Source: Paragonimus skrjabini miyazakii
Taxonomy: Eukaryota > Platyhelminthes > Trematoda > Plagiorchiida > Troglotrematidae
Length of the DNA: 64,000 bases
NCBI GenBank assembly: GCA_014338405.1
Contig: JTDE01021390.1
Location: 44,467 to 108,466 of the forward strand
Direction of reading: 5' to 3'
The position numbers and the translations under genes were made by a program. The notes under the pieces were generated by a model. It was not told the origin of the DNA, made no database searches, and saw only the letters and a list, made by a program, of their open reading frames with translations. Positions 1-12,579 of the stretch are shown here, piece by piece (positions within the stretch are counted from its first letter, which is position 1; the number at the start of each line of letters is the position of its first letter).

Positions 1-1563
1 AAGCGCCAGGAAGGAGCTCAACACCAAGCTTACTGGACTCCTCAAGCATACCTTCCAGAATGCTGTCCATCACAAAACTGAACAAGAGGAAGATCAGACA
101 CCCTTGACGAACATCCCTAGAAGTGATGAACACCTGAGACAGTTGTCCATAAACCCTCACTCTGTCTGCACAATGGACATACAGTGATCTCAACAAATGC
201 GCGTACTTCTCTGCGAATGCAGCCGCAGAAGACGTTAGGAGCAACGGAATCAAAAACAGCCTTTAGGTGTAAAAAGACCACGACCGTCAGTTGCCAAAAA
301 ACACTACCCACGCCGTAAGATCCGTCGCAGTGTGAAGATGTGATCAATGTGCCATCGACCGGACCGAAATCCTGCCTGTGTTTCATGTACCTGAGTTTCT
401 CCAGGCCTAATAAGCCGTCGTGAAATGAGGTCAGTGAGTAACTCGGACGCAACAGACACTACACTGATCCTTCTGTGGTTGTTGAATAAATTTGGGACTC
501 TCTTTTTGAGAACGGGAAGTATTGTCGATAAGCACCGATCAAGAGCTACCTCTTCAGTTTCTAAAACCATCTGAAAGAATCATGTCAGTTCTGATGTCAA
601 TCACTCCCCATCATCCTTGACAAGAGGAAAGAAGGGGTCTGCTCCAGGAGTCTTGTTACACCTTAGTAAATTAAGCTCCAGGAATTCCAACGGAAAGCCG
701 ACTGAAACGTGATAATTGACCATTCGGATCCACACGGTCTGGTTGAGGCCAGCTGAAATGTTTATCAAAAGATTCAGCCCACTTGTTAAATCGGCCCGAT
801 TGGCTGGTGATAAATGAACCATCTTTTTAACACCGCGCCTTATTCACACCGGCTCTACTACCGGTTCAACCACAGACCAGGGGAAAAGTCTTCTGCTATT
901 CCCAGATAAAAAGGCCCGTCCCACCACTTTCGATGAAGTGCTCACGGTCTCTGCGTAAGCTTTTAGTCAACTAGCGTTTAAGTTTTCGACGATCGTCATC
1001 ATATTCCGAGCCAGATGGAATCGCGCGACCCCTGTTCATAATGTTCATCGATATGACGAAAATTTAATTCTGTTGCAAACGTACACATCCTTTGAAACAC
1101 ACCTCCTCACAGTTAGCAATCACGGCTTCTGAAATTAGTTCTCGCTGTTTGTTAGGTTCATTCACCTTACACAAACGTAGCAATTCTTTCATTAATGCCT
1201 TCTGGTAAACAGTTCTATACACTCTTTGTCCGAATGCCAGTTAATTGACTTATATTCACAAGTGTATGAACTCTGTGCAAATGAATAAAACAAAACGAGC
1301 ACATAAAAAACAGCAGGATCCGAATTCAGGTGAATGCTGTGAAACTCGCAACGGTAAGGAGAACGATAAATTTTGATACTTCGTGGTCGTTTATGCAGTG
1401 AAAGGAGGTCGACTTGATGAATCCACACTGAGTCTCTGACTAAAGTGTTTGAACTGCGAGGTAACGAGAGGTACAGTTTTCTTTGAGGGTCTTCATCGGG
1501 AGGTAATGAATCAATAGTCCGATTCAAATGGCAGCGAGGGGTGGGTGGGTTCGTAGCCCCCAA
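1..1563 (-). mobile_element. RTE-like LINE relic, endonuclease mostly deleted
   Basis: Read on the minus strand, this decayed non-LTR retrotransposon matches the nearly full-length copy at 57.1-61.0 kb in collinear order. Positions 1563-1310 carry the N-terminal leader (a HKRPRSIK stretch against HKRPESIR there). Near 1290-1210 the end of the AP-endonuclease domain appears (FAQSSYTCEYKSINWHSD). Between them nearly the whole endonuclease is missing. Positions 1190-600 hold the linker before the RT, and 570-1 the RT core, with QAGFRSGR at about 360 and a RQGC motif at about 100. It runs off the window edge, is broken by stops and frameshifts, and cannot make a functional protein. Confidence 0.85.
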
Positions 1564-2275
1564 GAGTAGTTAGTAGGATGTCGATATATAGTTTTGGTCA
1601 CTGCTATGCACAATGGACGTATTTGAGGTTAGGCCAGACTTCTGAATGATATCGAAAATTTTTCAACTAAAATGGATAATAATCCAGCGGTCACGATGGA
1701 CCGTTGGGTGATCGGTGTGCTACTTTTAGAAGGTACTTCTCCTAACATGTACGCTTATAGGATCTTGCCTCACTACTTAGGTACTTTTACGTTCCATGAG
1801 TCCAACTGCGTTTCGTCTGGCAGGACCGAAATCCTAGTCAGTACAGCCCTCTGGATCGATGCAGTGTGCGGACCTGACCACCATGTCAAGGTGACAGACT
1901 AAGTTCAAGTATCCGAGAAAATAATCATATAAGCCAAACTCCTGCGAATGTTGATGAGAAACCCACGTGATCTATACGAGTGATCACAACTCATAATCGA
2001 AAACTCAAAAAATAACAAAGGTAAAACCAGTAGGTAGGAATTTCGGATTTACAAGTACGTCAAGCGACACATGATGGTAAGACCTCTGTTCTAGCATGTC
2101 ATTTTTGCACGAAATTAAAGTAATTTGTGGGACTCAAATCGAGAAGAGCACTGAACAGAAACAATCGGTCAACTTGGACACTATTCATAACTGATCGCAA
2201 TCTTAGCGTTGAGATATTCGTTCCAATCAACCCCTATCAAATAGAAGCAGTAGACTCAAGTTTAGCTCACAAGTA
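1564..2275. other. no gene recognised
   Basis: A plus-strand frame of 76 codons at 1672-1902 has no recognisable domain or convincing splice sites. Nothing else is supported. Confidence 0.5.
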
Positions 2276-2279
2276 ACTC

Positions 2280-2375
2280 GTATTCTTGCCATGGCCGGGA
2301 TTCCAACTCCGGTCATACATTCATGAGGCAACCGTTTCGGACACTGCACCACTGACCACACGTTATGCATCACAC
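2280..2375 (-). repeat. tRNA-like SINE head fragment
   Basis: On the minus strand the sequence reads like the promoter half of a tRNA: an A-box-like TGGTCAGTGGTGCAGTGT and, about 35 bases on, a B-box-like GAGTTGGAATCCC. No closed cloverleaf with an acceptor stem forms, so a tRNA-derived SINE head or tRNA relic is more likely than a gene. A similar head lies at 38338-38400. Confidence 0.3.
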
Positions 2376-3715
2376 AAATTATCATATATAAGCGCTCAGC
2401 CACATTCGCTTGTGTACAGTATCAAGATTCCTCGAATGTTTGAATGAGATTCGACTTAAATCAATCAAACCCCTGATTATTCAACAGTAACATAAGTAAT
2501 ATATTAGTCATGTTTAAGGTAGTATGTTTGTTTCAGCTTCGCAATGGAGAGTTTTCAAACGTGATTCAACAGAACAGCTACGTTGTGAAAGTTACCCAAC
2601 TGAAATTCGATTAATACACCTTGAGTATAATACAGGATTGATGCATATCGAAGAAATTACTTCGCAAGTGTACAGAGCTACACTTCATTACTAAAATTAG
2701 GATGTCACCAAAACTTACACAAATCATCACCAACATCGACGTGAGCCGACTGTTAAAGTACAATGATGATGTTACAATATTTCCGCTTATATGTTCAAGA
2801 AAGCACGACGATAAGTTGCAATGTTATTGAACATGCAATCTGAGGACATGGTCACAGAATGCCGTATGCTTTAAGGTTGAATTAACATCCGACAGAGTAC
2901 AAGAAAGAAAGGATGGAAGGCACACGGAGAACCGACCAGTTCAAGGTATATTCCAAATCAGTTGATTGACAAGCCACATATTTGGTGCATAATAAAACTA
3001 AACCGCTAAGACCGCGAAGAGTGTATACATACAAACTTTGTACACAAATATACATAGATACAAGCACACAAGTAGGACAGGTTCATCATTCAGAATTTGA
3101 CATTAATTCAGATGTGTGTGTGCATGTGTGTTAGTTTACCACGAGTAGTGTAGGCTAATAGGAATCAAAGTAGAGGTCAAATTAACGTTTGATATTTTCA
3201 GACATTGTCAAAATCTGGAAATCAAATCAGCGGACTAAATAAACGTTCATGGTGCGAACTGATGCACCAATATATGTATAATCCGCCTCACAGTGAACAG
3301 GCTCAGCATAAATGTGATAGCCTATAGATCCAGCAGACGTAAATGCTAGTTAGTCAGATAATTTGATTGTTACAATTTGAGTACCACAACACAATATGCT
3401 ACAGTCTATGTGCTATTGACGGCATTAAGCTAAGTGATCGGCCGTATTTGCCTGTGAGTAAAGTGAGTGATGTTCAGGTTAGGAATGTAGCAATCGAAAT
3501 TTTCACCCACTAGTCACAAACCAAATTTAATGAACAAGGTGAATGAAGTCAATAAACTTGACTTAACTGAGAAGCTCAGACTGCAAAGTCAGTGTCTCGG
3601 ATTAATTGGAAGGCTACCGTCTTCGTAAGAAATAACTGAGTAGCCTGAGAATTTCCCAGTAAGAACTATGGCTGAGGACTACTCACTTCATTTTCAGAAC
3701 ATTTAAACTTCAACC
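2376..3715. other. no gene recognised
   Basis: AT-rich sequence with only short frames in either direction. I see no domain, no consensus exon and no clear repeat. Confidence 0.5.
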
Positions 3716-3721
3716 CGGTTT

Positions 3722-4010
3722 ATTCTACGTGCCCTCGTGCTTGTGATACCAGCGTGTTAACCATAGCGCCAGTAACTTCACAATAAGCATAACCGAATAA
3801 TCAAATCCAAATGCTCAACTACAACCCTATAAGACTCGTGTTCAGCTTGCTTCGTCATTGTGAGTCTAGTGCTTCCATTCGAAGTGGGCTGGTCGAAACG
3901 TTTGTCGGAATGCGAAGGCTGCGATCAAGTGTGGGTGGTTTTCGATTTTGGAATAACCGAAATCTCCGAACGTTCACTGCTTACTCAAACCATACTCAGT
4001 TGGTTCAAGG
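3722..4010. repeat. SINE-like copy, head inverted relative to body
   Basis: Positions 3840-4010 hold the body of the hammerhead SINE-like family on the plus strand. It begins GAGTCTAGTGCTTCC, the 3' side of the ribozyme cleavage site, followed by the family body (GGAATGCGAAGGCTGCGATC). Positions 3722-3835 hold the tRNA-like head on the minus strand (GGTTAACACGCTGG). This inverted head matches the plus-strand head at 4130-4240 over about 108 bases, so the two copies form inverted arms with a spacer of about 300 bases. Confidence 0.6.
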
Positions 4011-4129
4011 AAGATAGTAACTTCAACCTAATTGAGAAGTCCTGATCACGGAGTTATCGACTGGACAGAACAGTGATTCTGTTCATTGTGCTTTCGAAAT
4101 GACCGGGCAAGCTGGACACCGTTCACACA

Positions 4130-4400
4130 AGGTTGTGGTTGAGCATTTGGAATTGATTATTTGATAATGCTTATTGTGAGGTTATTGGCGTTGTGGTTAG
4201 CACGCTGGTCTCACAAGCACGAGGATCAGAGTGTAAACTCCGATCCAGACAGGGATATGCACTACTGATGAGCTCTAATAAGAGGGAAACTTCTTGTTGA
4301 AGTGGACTAGCCCAAATGTTGATCTGAATACGATGGTTATGATAAAATGTGGGTTGCGTTCAATTTTGAGAATGTTAAAATTACTACCCAACTGTTCACT
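4130..4400 (+). repeat. SINE-like element with tRNA-like head and hammerhead
   Basis: The order is: a tRNA-like head (A-box-like GTGGTTAGCACGCTGG, B-box-like ACTCCGATCC at about 4237-4246), a hammerhead ribozyme core (4253-4290), then the shared body. Other copies lie at 3.7, 13.9, 16.7, 33.4, 38.6 and 61.7 kb. The layout of pol III head plus hammerhead resembles the Sm-alpha repeats of schistosomes. No protein is encoded; movement would need a LINE partner. Confidence 0.65.
4253..4290 (+). ncRNA. hammerhead ribozyme core, partial
   Basis: The conserved core CTGATGA is followed by a possible stem II (CTCT, loop AATA, AGAG) and then GAAA. GGATATGCACTA precedes it, the 5' strand of stem I in the 33.4 kb copy. 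Downstream, the partner strand and cleavage site have diverged, so this copy probably does not cut. The G beside stem II is unpaired. Confidence 0.5.
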
Positions 4401-5940
4401 TTTTTTAAGGGTTTGTTCATGCTGTCTTCAGCTGATCATAGTTCAGGAAGAGTGATTTTTTCTACACAAAAATTGTTGATCAGCTTGTTTACATCGTCTA
4501 CAAAATATCGGTGAAATTTCATCTTTACAGTGAATAAGGAAATATCTTGACCTCATCCGGTGACACCTCTGACGATTAACCTGAGCAATCATGTCTAGAA
4601 GAAGTGACAAACGTATCAATTGACCGACTCCTCTATCGTTGTTTATCGGAAACGTGATGACATTCGTCAACTACACTTACAAATACTGTAGATCAAATGT
4701 AACGTTGAGTAGGAACGTCAAGCTCCAAAAGGTACCTGAACATTTCTACCATTCAATTTCTCCTCATAGTTTCTCAGTTTTAACTCAAGTCACAGCGCAA
4801 GATTTAGGCAAAGAAAGGAAGCACGAAACGTTCACTAATGGTTGCAAAGACTGTTGAAATCGTGCGAACGAGTAATCAAATCGGTTGATGTAAAAAACTA
4901 CATTATTTGGATGTAGTAGAAGTACCAAAAGTGGTACAAAGTGAGCGACCATAACAATCCACTCAAAAAGGGTAAAGTTGCAAAAAGTGAACTAATGGCA
5001 CATACTCGAAGACGGCCCATTAGACGACCATCTATTTGGGGGGTGCACCCATCGTGTAGTCCAACTGTTATGGGAACTCCAGTATGAAATAAACACATGA
5101 CTTAACATTCGCAGACCTTTGTCAAGTCACGGTAGTACTGGACTAGTGACTATATACTGCACCGCCAAAATAATCGGAAGCGATTCACTCAAATAAGCAA
5201 ATCAGTTATCAGCATTTGTGATTCGACAATTATCTAATAGTAACGAGTGAACTAAATCTGTTCTGGAAAGCTACTGACATGAAGTGATTGGGCCGACCCA
5301 CGCGCTGAAATACAAAGGAGTTGCATTTTACTAGACAAACAGTTCGCGGCGTACAAATGCTGAGAACTGCTATAGCGAATGCAATACCTATTTGGAGACA
5401 GATAGATTTGCTATCGTAACCAATAATGAGCAGCTGATCCATTATGTTACTTGTATTCTTAGAGTGATCATTTCACAGGGTTCCTATTCATTCATTCCAA
5501 TTCGTTAAATGTTCGTCTACACAGCTTTGCTGTTTACTTTCCATGCCTTTGAGACTATTCACTGTCTGGAATGTTCAAAACTCTATAAAGTAGTAGCGGG
5601 ACAAGTAGGGTTCATCTTGGGCTGCATCGATTATTGGTTGCCGAAATACAGACAAGAACATCAGAGCTGTTCGACTGCATGACCCAATTCAGCCCACATG
5701 GGTGGTAAAGAATGCGGTCACTATCCGGGGTGGGTGAGTGAATACCGAGTTGTATGAACAGTATCCACTCAAGTAACCAGGGCAGTGGGGTATCCCAGAT
5801 CAATGTTCTCCTTGCAAGCATACATTCATGTGTATTTTGGGGTTGGTGCATCTTTCGGTTGGGAGATGGTTGACCCTGTGAATATGTAATTTAGATTACA
5901 GGAATGATAAAGAGATATTTAGCTATACTTTACTAAACAG
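4401..5940. other. no gene recognised
   Basis: Only short frames in all directions, with no domain, repeat or convincing exon found by eye. Confidence 0.5.
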
Positions 5941-5944
5941 AAAA

Positions 5945-6300
5945 TAGACGAGTGTGCAGTTGTAGCGAAAAGGCGTCCAATAAAGCACAATCTTTACTGT
6001 CCAACTCGCTTGCTACTATGTTACATGCGCGCTCGCGTTTATGAGTTACAATTCCAGTCCACAACATCCCCGGTTTCCGCTCATACGTCATGTGCACTTC
6101 TGCCCGGTTTACGTGTGATCGGTGTCTACTACCTAGGGTTTTTCCGCCTGCCGTTCTTCGTCCGTTGGTCCGATCCAGTCGAGCGATTGCTCATCCGGTC
6201 GCCCACGCCGTCCCCGATCCGCTCGCTGTGGGTTTTTGGACGTACCTCCTCCGTATTGAGGTATTCCGTCGAGTGTTAGAATACTCGCAACTCCGGCCTG
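5945..6300 (+). repeat. GC-rich dispersed repeat, one-unit copy
   Basis: This stretch is clearly more GC-rich than its surroundings. It is the reverse complement of 37797-38330, beginning AGCGAAAAGGCG and ending CGGCCTGATAATTCGCCA. The 38 kb copy contains a divergent tandem duplication of about 165 bases where this copy has one unit, as if recombination had removed one. Frames of 89 and 91 codons overlap it, but they are open because of composition and match no protein I know. Confidence 0.75.
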
Positions 6301-6365
6301 ATAATTCGCCATATAGTGGCTTCAGTAAAACTCACGCTACCACGACTATCAATAATTACAGATGA

Positions 6366-8600
6366 CAATACAGTCTAAAAATCACTTGCAGCAAGTCTGA
6401 AATACAAGACTCACAGCTCTATAATTGTAAGGTTGATGGTAAATCGATAAAACTACCAAAGGTCGTCGTGTTATTCAAGTGTGCATACGTGCTTCGCTTG
6501 CACACACAAACACACACACATACGAAAATAGCGAACGAGAGAAACAGATAACCGAAGAAAGTGAGTTGAGCAGCTACAATGCCAGTTCAACCCAGATCGG
6601 AGGACAGGTGTCGTTGTGTGTCCGAAACAGCACATGAGTGTATGCATTGCCAAGTTCACTGATAAACTGAAACGCAAAAGTCAACCCAAATAGATGTCAT
6701 GGGTGTGTCGGACACCCGCATGAGTCATCTATGGTGAACCACACTTTTCAAAATGTGAGCGGACCATCCACTGCGGTTTCGGTACACCCACACACAGACA
6801 ATGACACGCATCAGTGGACCGTGACTGAATAAAACTCAACCGGAAGTAGATTAACACTGTTTTCCAGGAAGTACCAATCAGCAGTGTGGGGATAAAGTAT
6901 TGAAAACCCACGTCGGGCACTTCAATGTGTAAACTAGAGCCCAGAACCAGGATTTTGGCAGTTTTGAAGCATCTAGTGAACACAACAACGACACGCTGTT
7001 AACAGCGTTTACACCTCTCTGGGAATTCCCAGTAAAGTCATGCACATTTAGTAAAAGATAAAAAACAAGAAAACCGCTTTTACGGCTGCCCATGATCAAG
7101 GCATGCACACACAAAGTCAAAAACTTCCAAAGAATTCATACACCAGACAGAGAACAGAAGAGTGAATGAATGTAAATGGTTAGTCATCAAGACTTCTCAT
7201 AAATATTCATTCAGACTGGCACAGTCAGCGAACCATGTACACGTAAAAATGATTTGTCTGATTGCACTGTACGATGCCTACGAAGTCCATTTTTGGCAAG
7301 GTCAAAACAAGTCCGCGTCCAGACACATCTTTAGCCTCCTGTAGCTTCGTGGTGGTCACGACGAAATGAAACAAGTCTGATAAATCGTTAGCATGTGGTG
7401 TACAGAAGAATGATGATATAAAAACAGTCTGGTTGTAGAAAACACGCTTAGAGGAACATGGCGGTTCACGTCTTTACAACAGTGACTGAGAAGACAGGTG
7501 TAATTAAGTAACACTGTAGAATCATTTACCTTCCAACCATACCCTACAGAAATCTAGTAGAATTGTGGACATCCTGAGATACAGCGCGACAAAGTTTGGT
7601 TGATATGGAGATCCGATTCAGGCATCCCATATGTGAACCTCTTTCTATGTTGGCAACCGTTATACACGTAGAAACTTGTCGTTCACGGACGTAACACGCA
7701 AAGTAAATGTCTACACTGAATATACAACGTATTCCATCTATACATTTCATTGCACGGCAACGAATTGTCAAAATTGACAGAGTCCAGTCAACGTTGCCTT
7801 TGAGCAAAGTTGCAAGTGCGCTGAAACACACACATGATTTAACCCTCGTCGAAGGGCTCGAATGAGTGTGAGGTAAGTTGTTGTGGTTGATGACCTGATC
7901 GAAGGCTAGGAACAATCTTGGTAATCGATTGCTTGGTGTGTGAATACAAGAGGAAGGGGGGGGGAGATTTAGACCTTATTTGTATGTATTGTTAAACTAA
8001 TTGCGGGTAACACACGTGTGTCGATTAGGGAAAATCTTTGTGGTAGATGTGATATTACGAGGAGTCAAATAGTGGCCAATTAACGGTTGGACAAGTGTAT
8101 AAGGCACCCGTCACACAGATAACTTTCGATAAGTTCAAATGACAGGATTCCAGAGAACGATGGAGATGGATTGCTAAGAAGTGTGCATAGTCAACATTTA
8201 GCAAACGAGGAAGCCCAGGGTCTAACACCATATGAGCCAGTAAATTCGAACACAACCTACATTGCTCAGGACTTATAGGTAGCTAGTAAGAATTCACCAA
8301 TAGACAAGGAGTCCTTTATTAGTGTCAATTTGACGGTCTAAGCTCTTACCATTCGTTGATTACTTACTTAAACTTCATTGCCTGCTTCGAAATGGGAAAG
8401 TGGCACGGTTCTCCGGTAAGTACTATCAGTCAATAAAATATGGAGACATGATAAAAATCCCATGAAAAGGGATGATGACTGATGTAGTAATAATAATAAT
8501 GCTAACAATCGACAGCAACAGAGATCGACCGGCGACTTTTTATTCCCCCGAACTGTCACGTTAACATAAACACTACACCTGCAGGATATTTTCCCACTAT
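6366..8600. other. no gene recognised
   Basis: Short frames on both strands, including a 123-codon minus frame at 7544-7915, lack domains and good splice sites. No repeat was recognised. Confidence 0.45.
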
Positions 8601-11035
8601 TGAATGTGTCCGGACTAATTACCATGTCTGACAATGTATTCGATACTCGAACGAGGTTATACGTAGATGCGTCTGCCCCATATTTTAGTGGATAACACAG
8701 ACTATACAAACCATCATGTTCACTCGATGAGAGCATGATACAACGTTTGATATGATCAGTGATTCCAGCTCTGTTACCAACGCTGGTGACAGTGACAGTC
8801 ATATATTACCTAGTATACTGTTTGGCATGGCTATTGAGCAACTACCTCTGCCACAGTAAGTACACAGATTCTGTCACACAACCCTACACCACACACGCAA
8901 ACAATCTCACACAGTTCTCAGTGACCCAAGGCATAAAATGAACATAATTCGACCTCCAAAACTTGTACGTCTGAAACAACACACGAATAACCAGTCAAGA
9001 CAAACTGATGTCAATTCATATAGCTCGTTGCAACACTACCCATACCATCTCAAATAAGGTCGATAGTTTTCCAGTCATTTTATAGTACAAACACAGATAA
9101 AAACTTCATAATGTTGTAACATTACATACGTGCATAGTTATCAAACTTCTAACCTTTTAGCTAATAATAATCAAACCTGGATGACCGTTTAATTAACACC
9201 TAACGTCAAGGTTAGCATAGTACACCAATGGCTGACACCGTCGAAGGACGGGATGAGATCAAACACACCACCAACACCGTCTAAACCTATAGATAGAACA
9301 TTAAGACGTCTACAGCTCGTGAACAAACAACTGAGTTGTGAACGAGAGTAGGATGATATCAACATGAAAGTTTCCAACAGTAATGGTTGATTGTAACTTT
9401 TGATCAGTATCCGATAAACTGGACACAAAAAAACATCATAACATATGACATTAGGTCGCATTTGTTGGCGCATGAGTAGTGTACGTTCGAGCCTGAAATG
9501 GGATTCTGTCTCCGAACATTACGCTAGGTAAGTGGAGGTAACCTTTACTTTACGTGACAACATCGTGCACACGAGACCCGATCACATCGGACCATTTGGC
9601 GGCAAGTGTTTGTGGACACCTTTCACTGTGGTTAATTTCAATCGAATTTTCGCAATATCAGAACCTCTGAAAGGGAGGATCTTAAACAATGGGCTAGTAT
9701 GAATGTTTTGACTGCCTGCTGAGTAATCGATCACAAAATACGATGAGATAGTTCATACCTGTTCTGTATAAGCTAACCATCTGGTGGAATAGTGTGCATG
9801 TTGATCGAGAACGGCATAAGAACAATGCTAGTGGATGCACAGTAACGAGATACATAAGTAGCCAGTCTCTGCGGCACAAAGGTGAAGACGATCGATCAGT
9901 AAATAGAGAATGCCTCCCGAGTGCATAAGTAGCGATCAATGTGCTGATGAAGTACCACATATAAAGGCTGGATGAGGCTACCAGGTGGGGCCAACAGACT
10001 ACAACGACCACCAAAACTATAACGAAAAATATCGCTTCAATAGCAGAATTTCGAAACGAGAATTTTAATGTTTTAGAACAATAAAATTCGATCGTACAAG
10101 AAAACACACGGGAACGAACGGCCATGAACTACTTAGTAACTTAACGATCGAAACAACAGAATGGTAAAGTCGTAGTGTTGTGAGCCAAGAAGGCGAATGG
10201 CACAAGCGTTGTTTATTTGAGAAAGCAACACATGGGTTAAGCGTTTAAACAGAACCACAAAAAACCCACTCATTTGCACGCGGTACTTGGTCCCAGACTG
10301 TCTCCGCTGTCACAGACGCTAATGCTCAGTTTATTTACGTAGCGAGGGCCATTTTGGGCGATACTGCACTCTGATGTCTCTCCCTGCATTTTCCCTGCAG
10401 CTTGTTCGATGTCAAAACATATGCTCTGGTTCTACTACTAAATAGCCGTGGTGTGAGTGGTATTTTACGATCGTTCATCCTCACTACAGTAGTTGTCGAT
10501 TCGAGGGGCCCAGAAGAAGCAAAAACCGTATTTGAAACATAGATTCAAAATAACACCTTCATCATAGAATAAAAAGGACATCTTTTGCGATATATTAACA
10601 TTCTGCTTGACAGCAAGAGTCGTAAGTGTAAAACATGCAGACTGTACACATAGTATATTTTTGTTTTTGACGTGCCTGCTCTTCATTCTTAGACGTATAA
10701 GCCGCGAGGAAGTTATATTTTCACCCCGACCGTTAAGAAAGGTTATCTTTATAATAAAGTATTCGTAAAAGACAAACAAATGTCAATATAAGCAACCTAA
10801 ACATAACTTAGTTTGAACAAACCAACAAAACCAGTTAAACACAGGTGTTCTAAGCTGGTTGCTATGGTAGCGTCTGGTGGAAGGGCTGGCGTTATGCTAG
10901 CCCGCAACATCGACGTTAGGTGCCTTGAGAAGCGGATATGCACCATTGCCAAGACAGTATTCCAGCAGCCGGACAATTTCGTCGGTGGTGTGCGCGTGAA
11001 CCAGGCCTCACACACACAATGCATTTTTTCAACTC
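8601..11035. other. no firm gene; weak exon-like signals
   Basis: Minus-strand frames at 8368-8802 and 9694-10125 have partial splice-like borders; for example a pyrimidine-rich acceptor precedes 9868 on the minus strand. A plus-strand frame ends at a GTAAGT near 9529. None has a recognisable domain, and a similar signal at 34 kb proved to be antisense to an integrase relic, so I do not call them genes. Confidence 0.35.
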
Positions 11036-11038
11036 GGT

Positions 11039-11274
11039 TCATGTTACATGGAAGTAAACAGATGATCTCTGAGTAAACGATAAGGCAAAGCCGGCAACAA
11101 TAACGGCATGATCTGGGTCAAGGTGATTATTCCAAAATAAGCGACAACCGTTAATGGAGTGACGCCACCGGCAGCTGATTGCGATATGCTGCACCTGTGT
11201 CCATGGTTGAATTGCACAGGGTGGTTTACACATGTTCCACTGCTATCGCCTGTACTGAAATGCACTCCCGCCAT
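11039..11274 (-). mobile_element. RTE-like endonuclease fragment, inverted
   Basis: The minus strand carries the C-terminal end of the AP-endonuclease domain. The stretch reading PWTQVQHIAISCRWRHSING matches PWTQLDHIAVSYRWRHSVKD of the 58 kb copy, and the following residues align as well. It lies beside a plus-strand fragment of the same family (11373-11790), so the 5' part of an insertion seems flipped relative to its 3' part. Confidence 0.8.
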
Positions 11275-11372
11275 GTAGAATATGTGAGCTGTACACTATC
11301 GCATGGCCAGTGTAGTATCACAAGTCTGTAGAATTACAGACGAGGTGTCCACAAGGATTGTGAAAGCACATA

Positions 11373-11790
11373 GTGCATCCGCAAAACATCATCATGGTTT
11401 ATAATACATGTGTGCTACTATTTATGTTCTATGTATCAGAGACTTGGCCCATTCGTACGGAAAGTCCATCTCCACTCTGGGTATTTGACCACCGTCATCG
11501 TTACTGGGTAACTTGCATTAAACGGACTGACTCTGTGAGCAATCCCAACGGCCTGTCGGCGCATGGTTGGGAAATGTACAAGTTCGCGACCGACGAGCGA
11601 GCTAACAAAAATGCGCAGTCTTCGCTGGTTGGGTAATGTACTCCAGATGCAAATGGGAGATTTGCCGTACTGCGCACTGTTCAGTTTGTCAGTATAGAAG
11701 AAGCTGCAAGGTGGCCAGGCGATGATGCGACCAGTGATTATGAAACCTCTGGCCGTTCTGCTGAGCAACATTGGTAGGTAGGAACTGCCT
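11373..11790 (+). mobile_element. RTE-like RT C-terminal fragment
   Basis: The plus strand reads SETWPIRTE, then VFDHRHRYW, then SLRWLGNVLQM, matching SETWPVHTE, VFDHRCLRQ and SLRWLGHVLRM of the 57-61 kb LINE. Nucleotide similarity continues to about 11785 (TGAGCAACATTGG against TGAGCAAAGTGGG). Several frameshifts are present. The Gypsy gag relic begins directly afterwards. Confidence 0.8.
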
Positions 11791-11798
11791 GTAATCGA

Positions 11799-12530
11799 AC
11801 AGGTAAATCTTCATGCTGATGCGAATGAAGTAGAGGAATGGGTGGAGAGGTTCGAATTATGGTGCAGCATTCGTCGCGATGTGAAGACGGAAAACCAATC
11901 AGCTTTCTTCGTTACCCCTGGTGGTCGTGAACTATATTAATTGCTGAAGAATATCGCATACCCAAACGTTCGAGGAACTGAAGAAACTGCTGTTAAAACA
12001 CGTGATTCCCGTCAATTTCCCAGCCACATAACGGGCGAAATTCAATTCTTTAGTGCGTGCAACAAGCACGAGTTTTCGTGAGTTCATTCAATTGCAAAAA
12101 CAAGCTGCCTGTTGCAACTTTGGTGATAAGCTGAAGGAGCATCTGCGTGAGCGATTGGTTGCTGGCGTCAACGACACTTATCTTAAGAGGAGATTGCTGG
12201 TCAAGCAAGATGACATTTCAAGAAACCCGAGACATCTGTGAGTAGAAGGATGATGTCAATGCCGCTACTACTGAGTCTAACGTTATACTATGTCAGAAGA
12301 CCAAAGCGCATACTCCTACCAGAAGTCAACCAGTGAACACGTTTCCACGGCCGCCTCACGTATCCGCCATCAATCCCGGCCCAAAGAAAGTGAACAAGTG
12401 TTTCTCCTGTGGTGAGTTACACTTACGATCATCTTGCAGATTTCGTGATGCTATATGTCATTTATGTGGTAAAGCTGGTCATATTAAGAAGGTATGCAAG
12501 GGTCAGAAATGTCACCTGTCAAGTTAAAGA
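11799..12530 (+). pseudogene. Gypsy gag relic with two zinc knuckles
   Basis: The capsid-like start reads EVEEWVERFELWCSIRRD, typical of retrotransposon gag. An in-frame stop follows near 11938. A 62-codon frame at 12053-12241 holds the middle of gag. The nucleocapsid end at 12333-12527 contains two zinc knuckles: CFSCGELHLRSSC (CX2CX3HX4C) and CHLCGKAGHIKKVC (CX2CX4HX4C). These would bind element RNA during particle assembly. Stops separate the parts, so the gene is dead. Confidence 0.75.
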
Positions 12531-12579
12531 GACAGATGATGTAGAGCCACTTAATACTGTTTATTCACTGTAACTTAAA

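Noticed and set aside
7544..7915. 123-codon minus-strand frame and a 51-codon plus frame over it
   Set aside because: Neither has a domain or splice support; overlapping frames suggest composition.
8368..8802. 144-codon minus-strand frame with partial splice-like borders
   Set aside because: The second half is low-quality Leu/Cys-rich sequence and the donor is a weak GTAATT. Not enough to call an exon.
9440..9529. Plus-strand MTLGRICWRM frame ending at GTAAGT
   Set aside because: Only 28 codons and no partner exon found.
9694..10125. 143-codon minus-strand frame; good acceptor before 9868
   Set aside because: Two frames stay open after the acceptor and neither shows homology, so coding is not supported.
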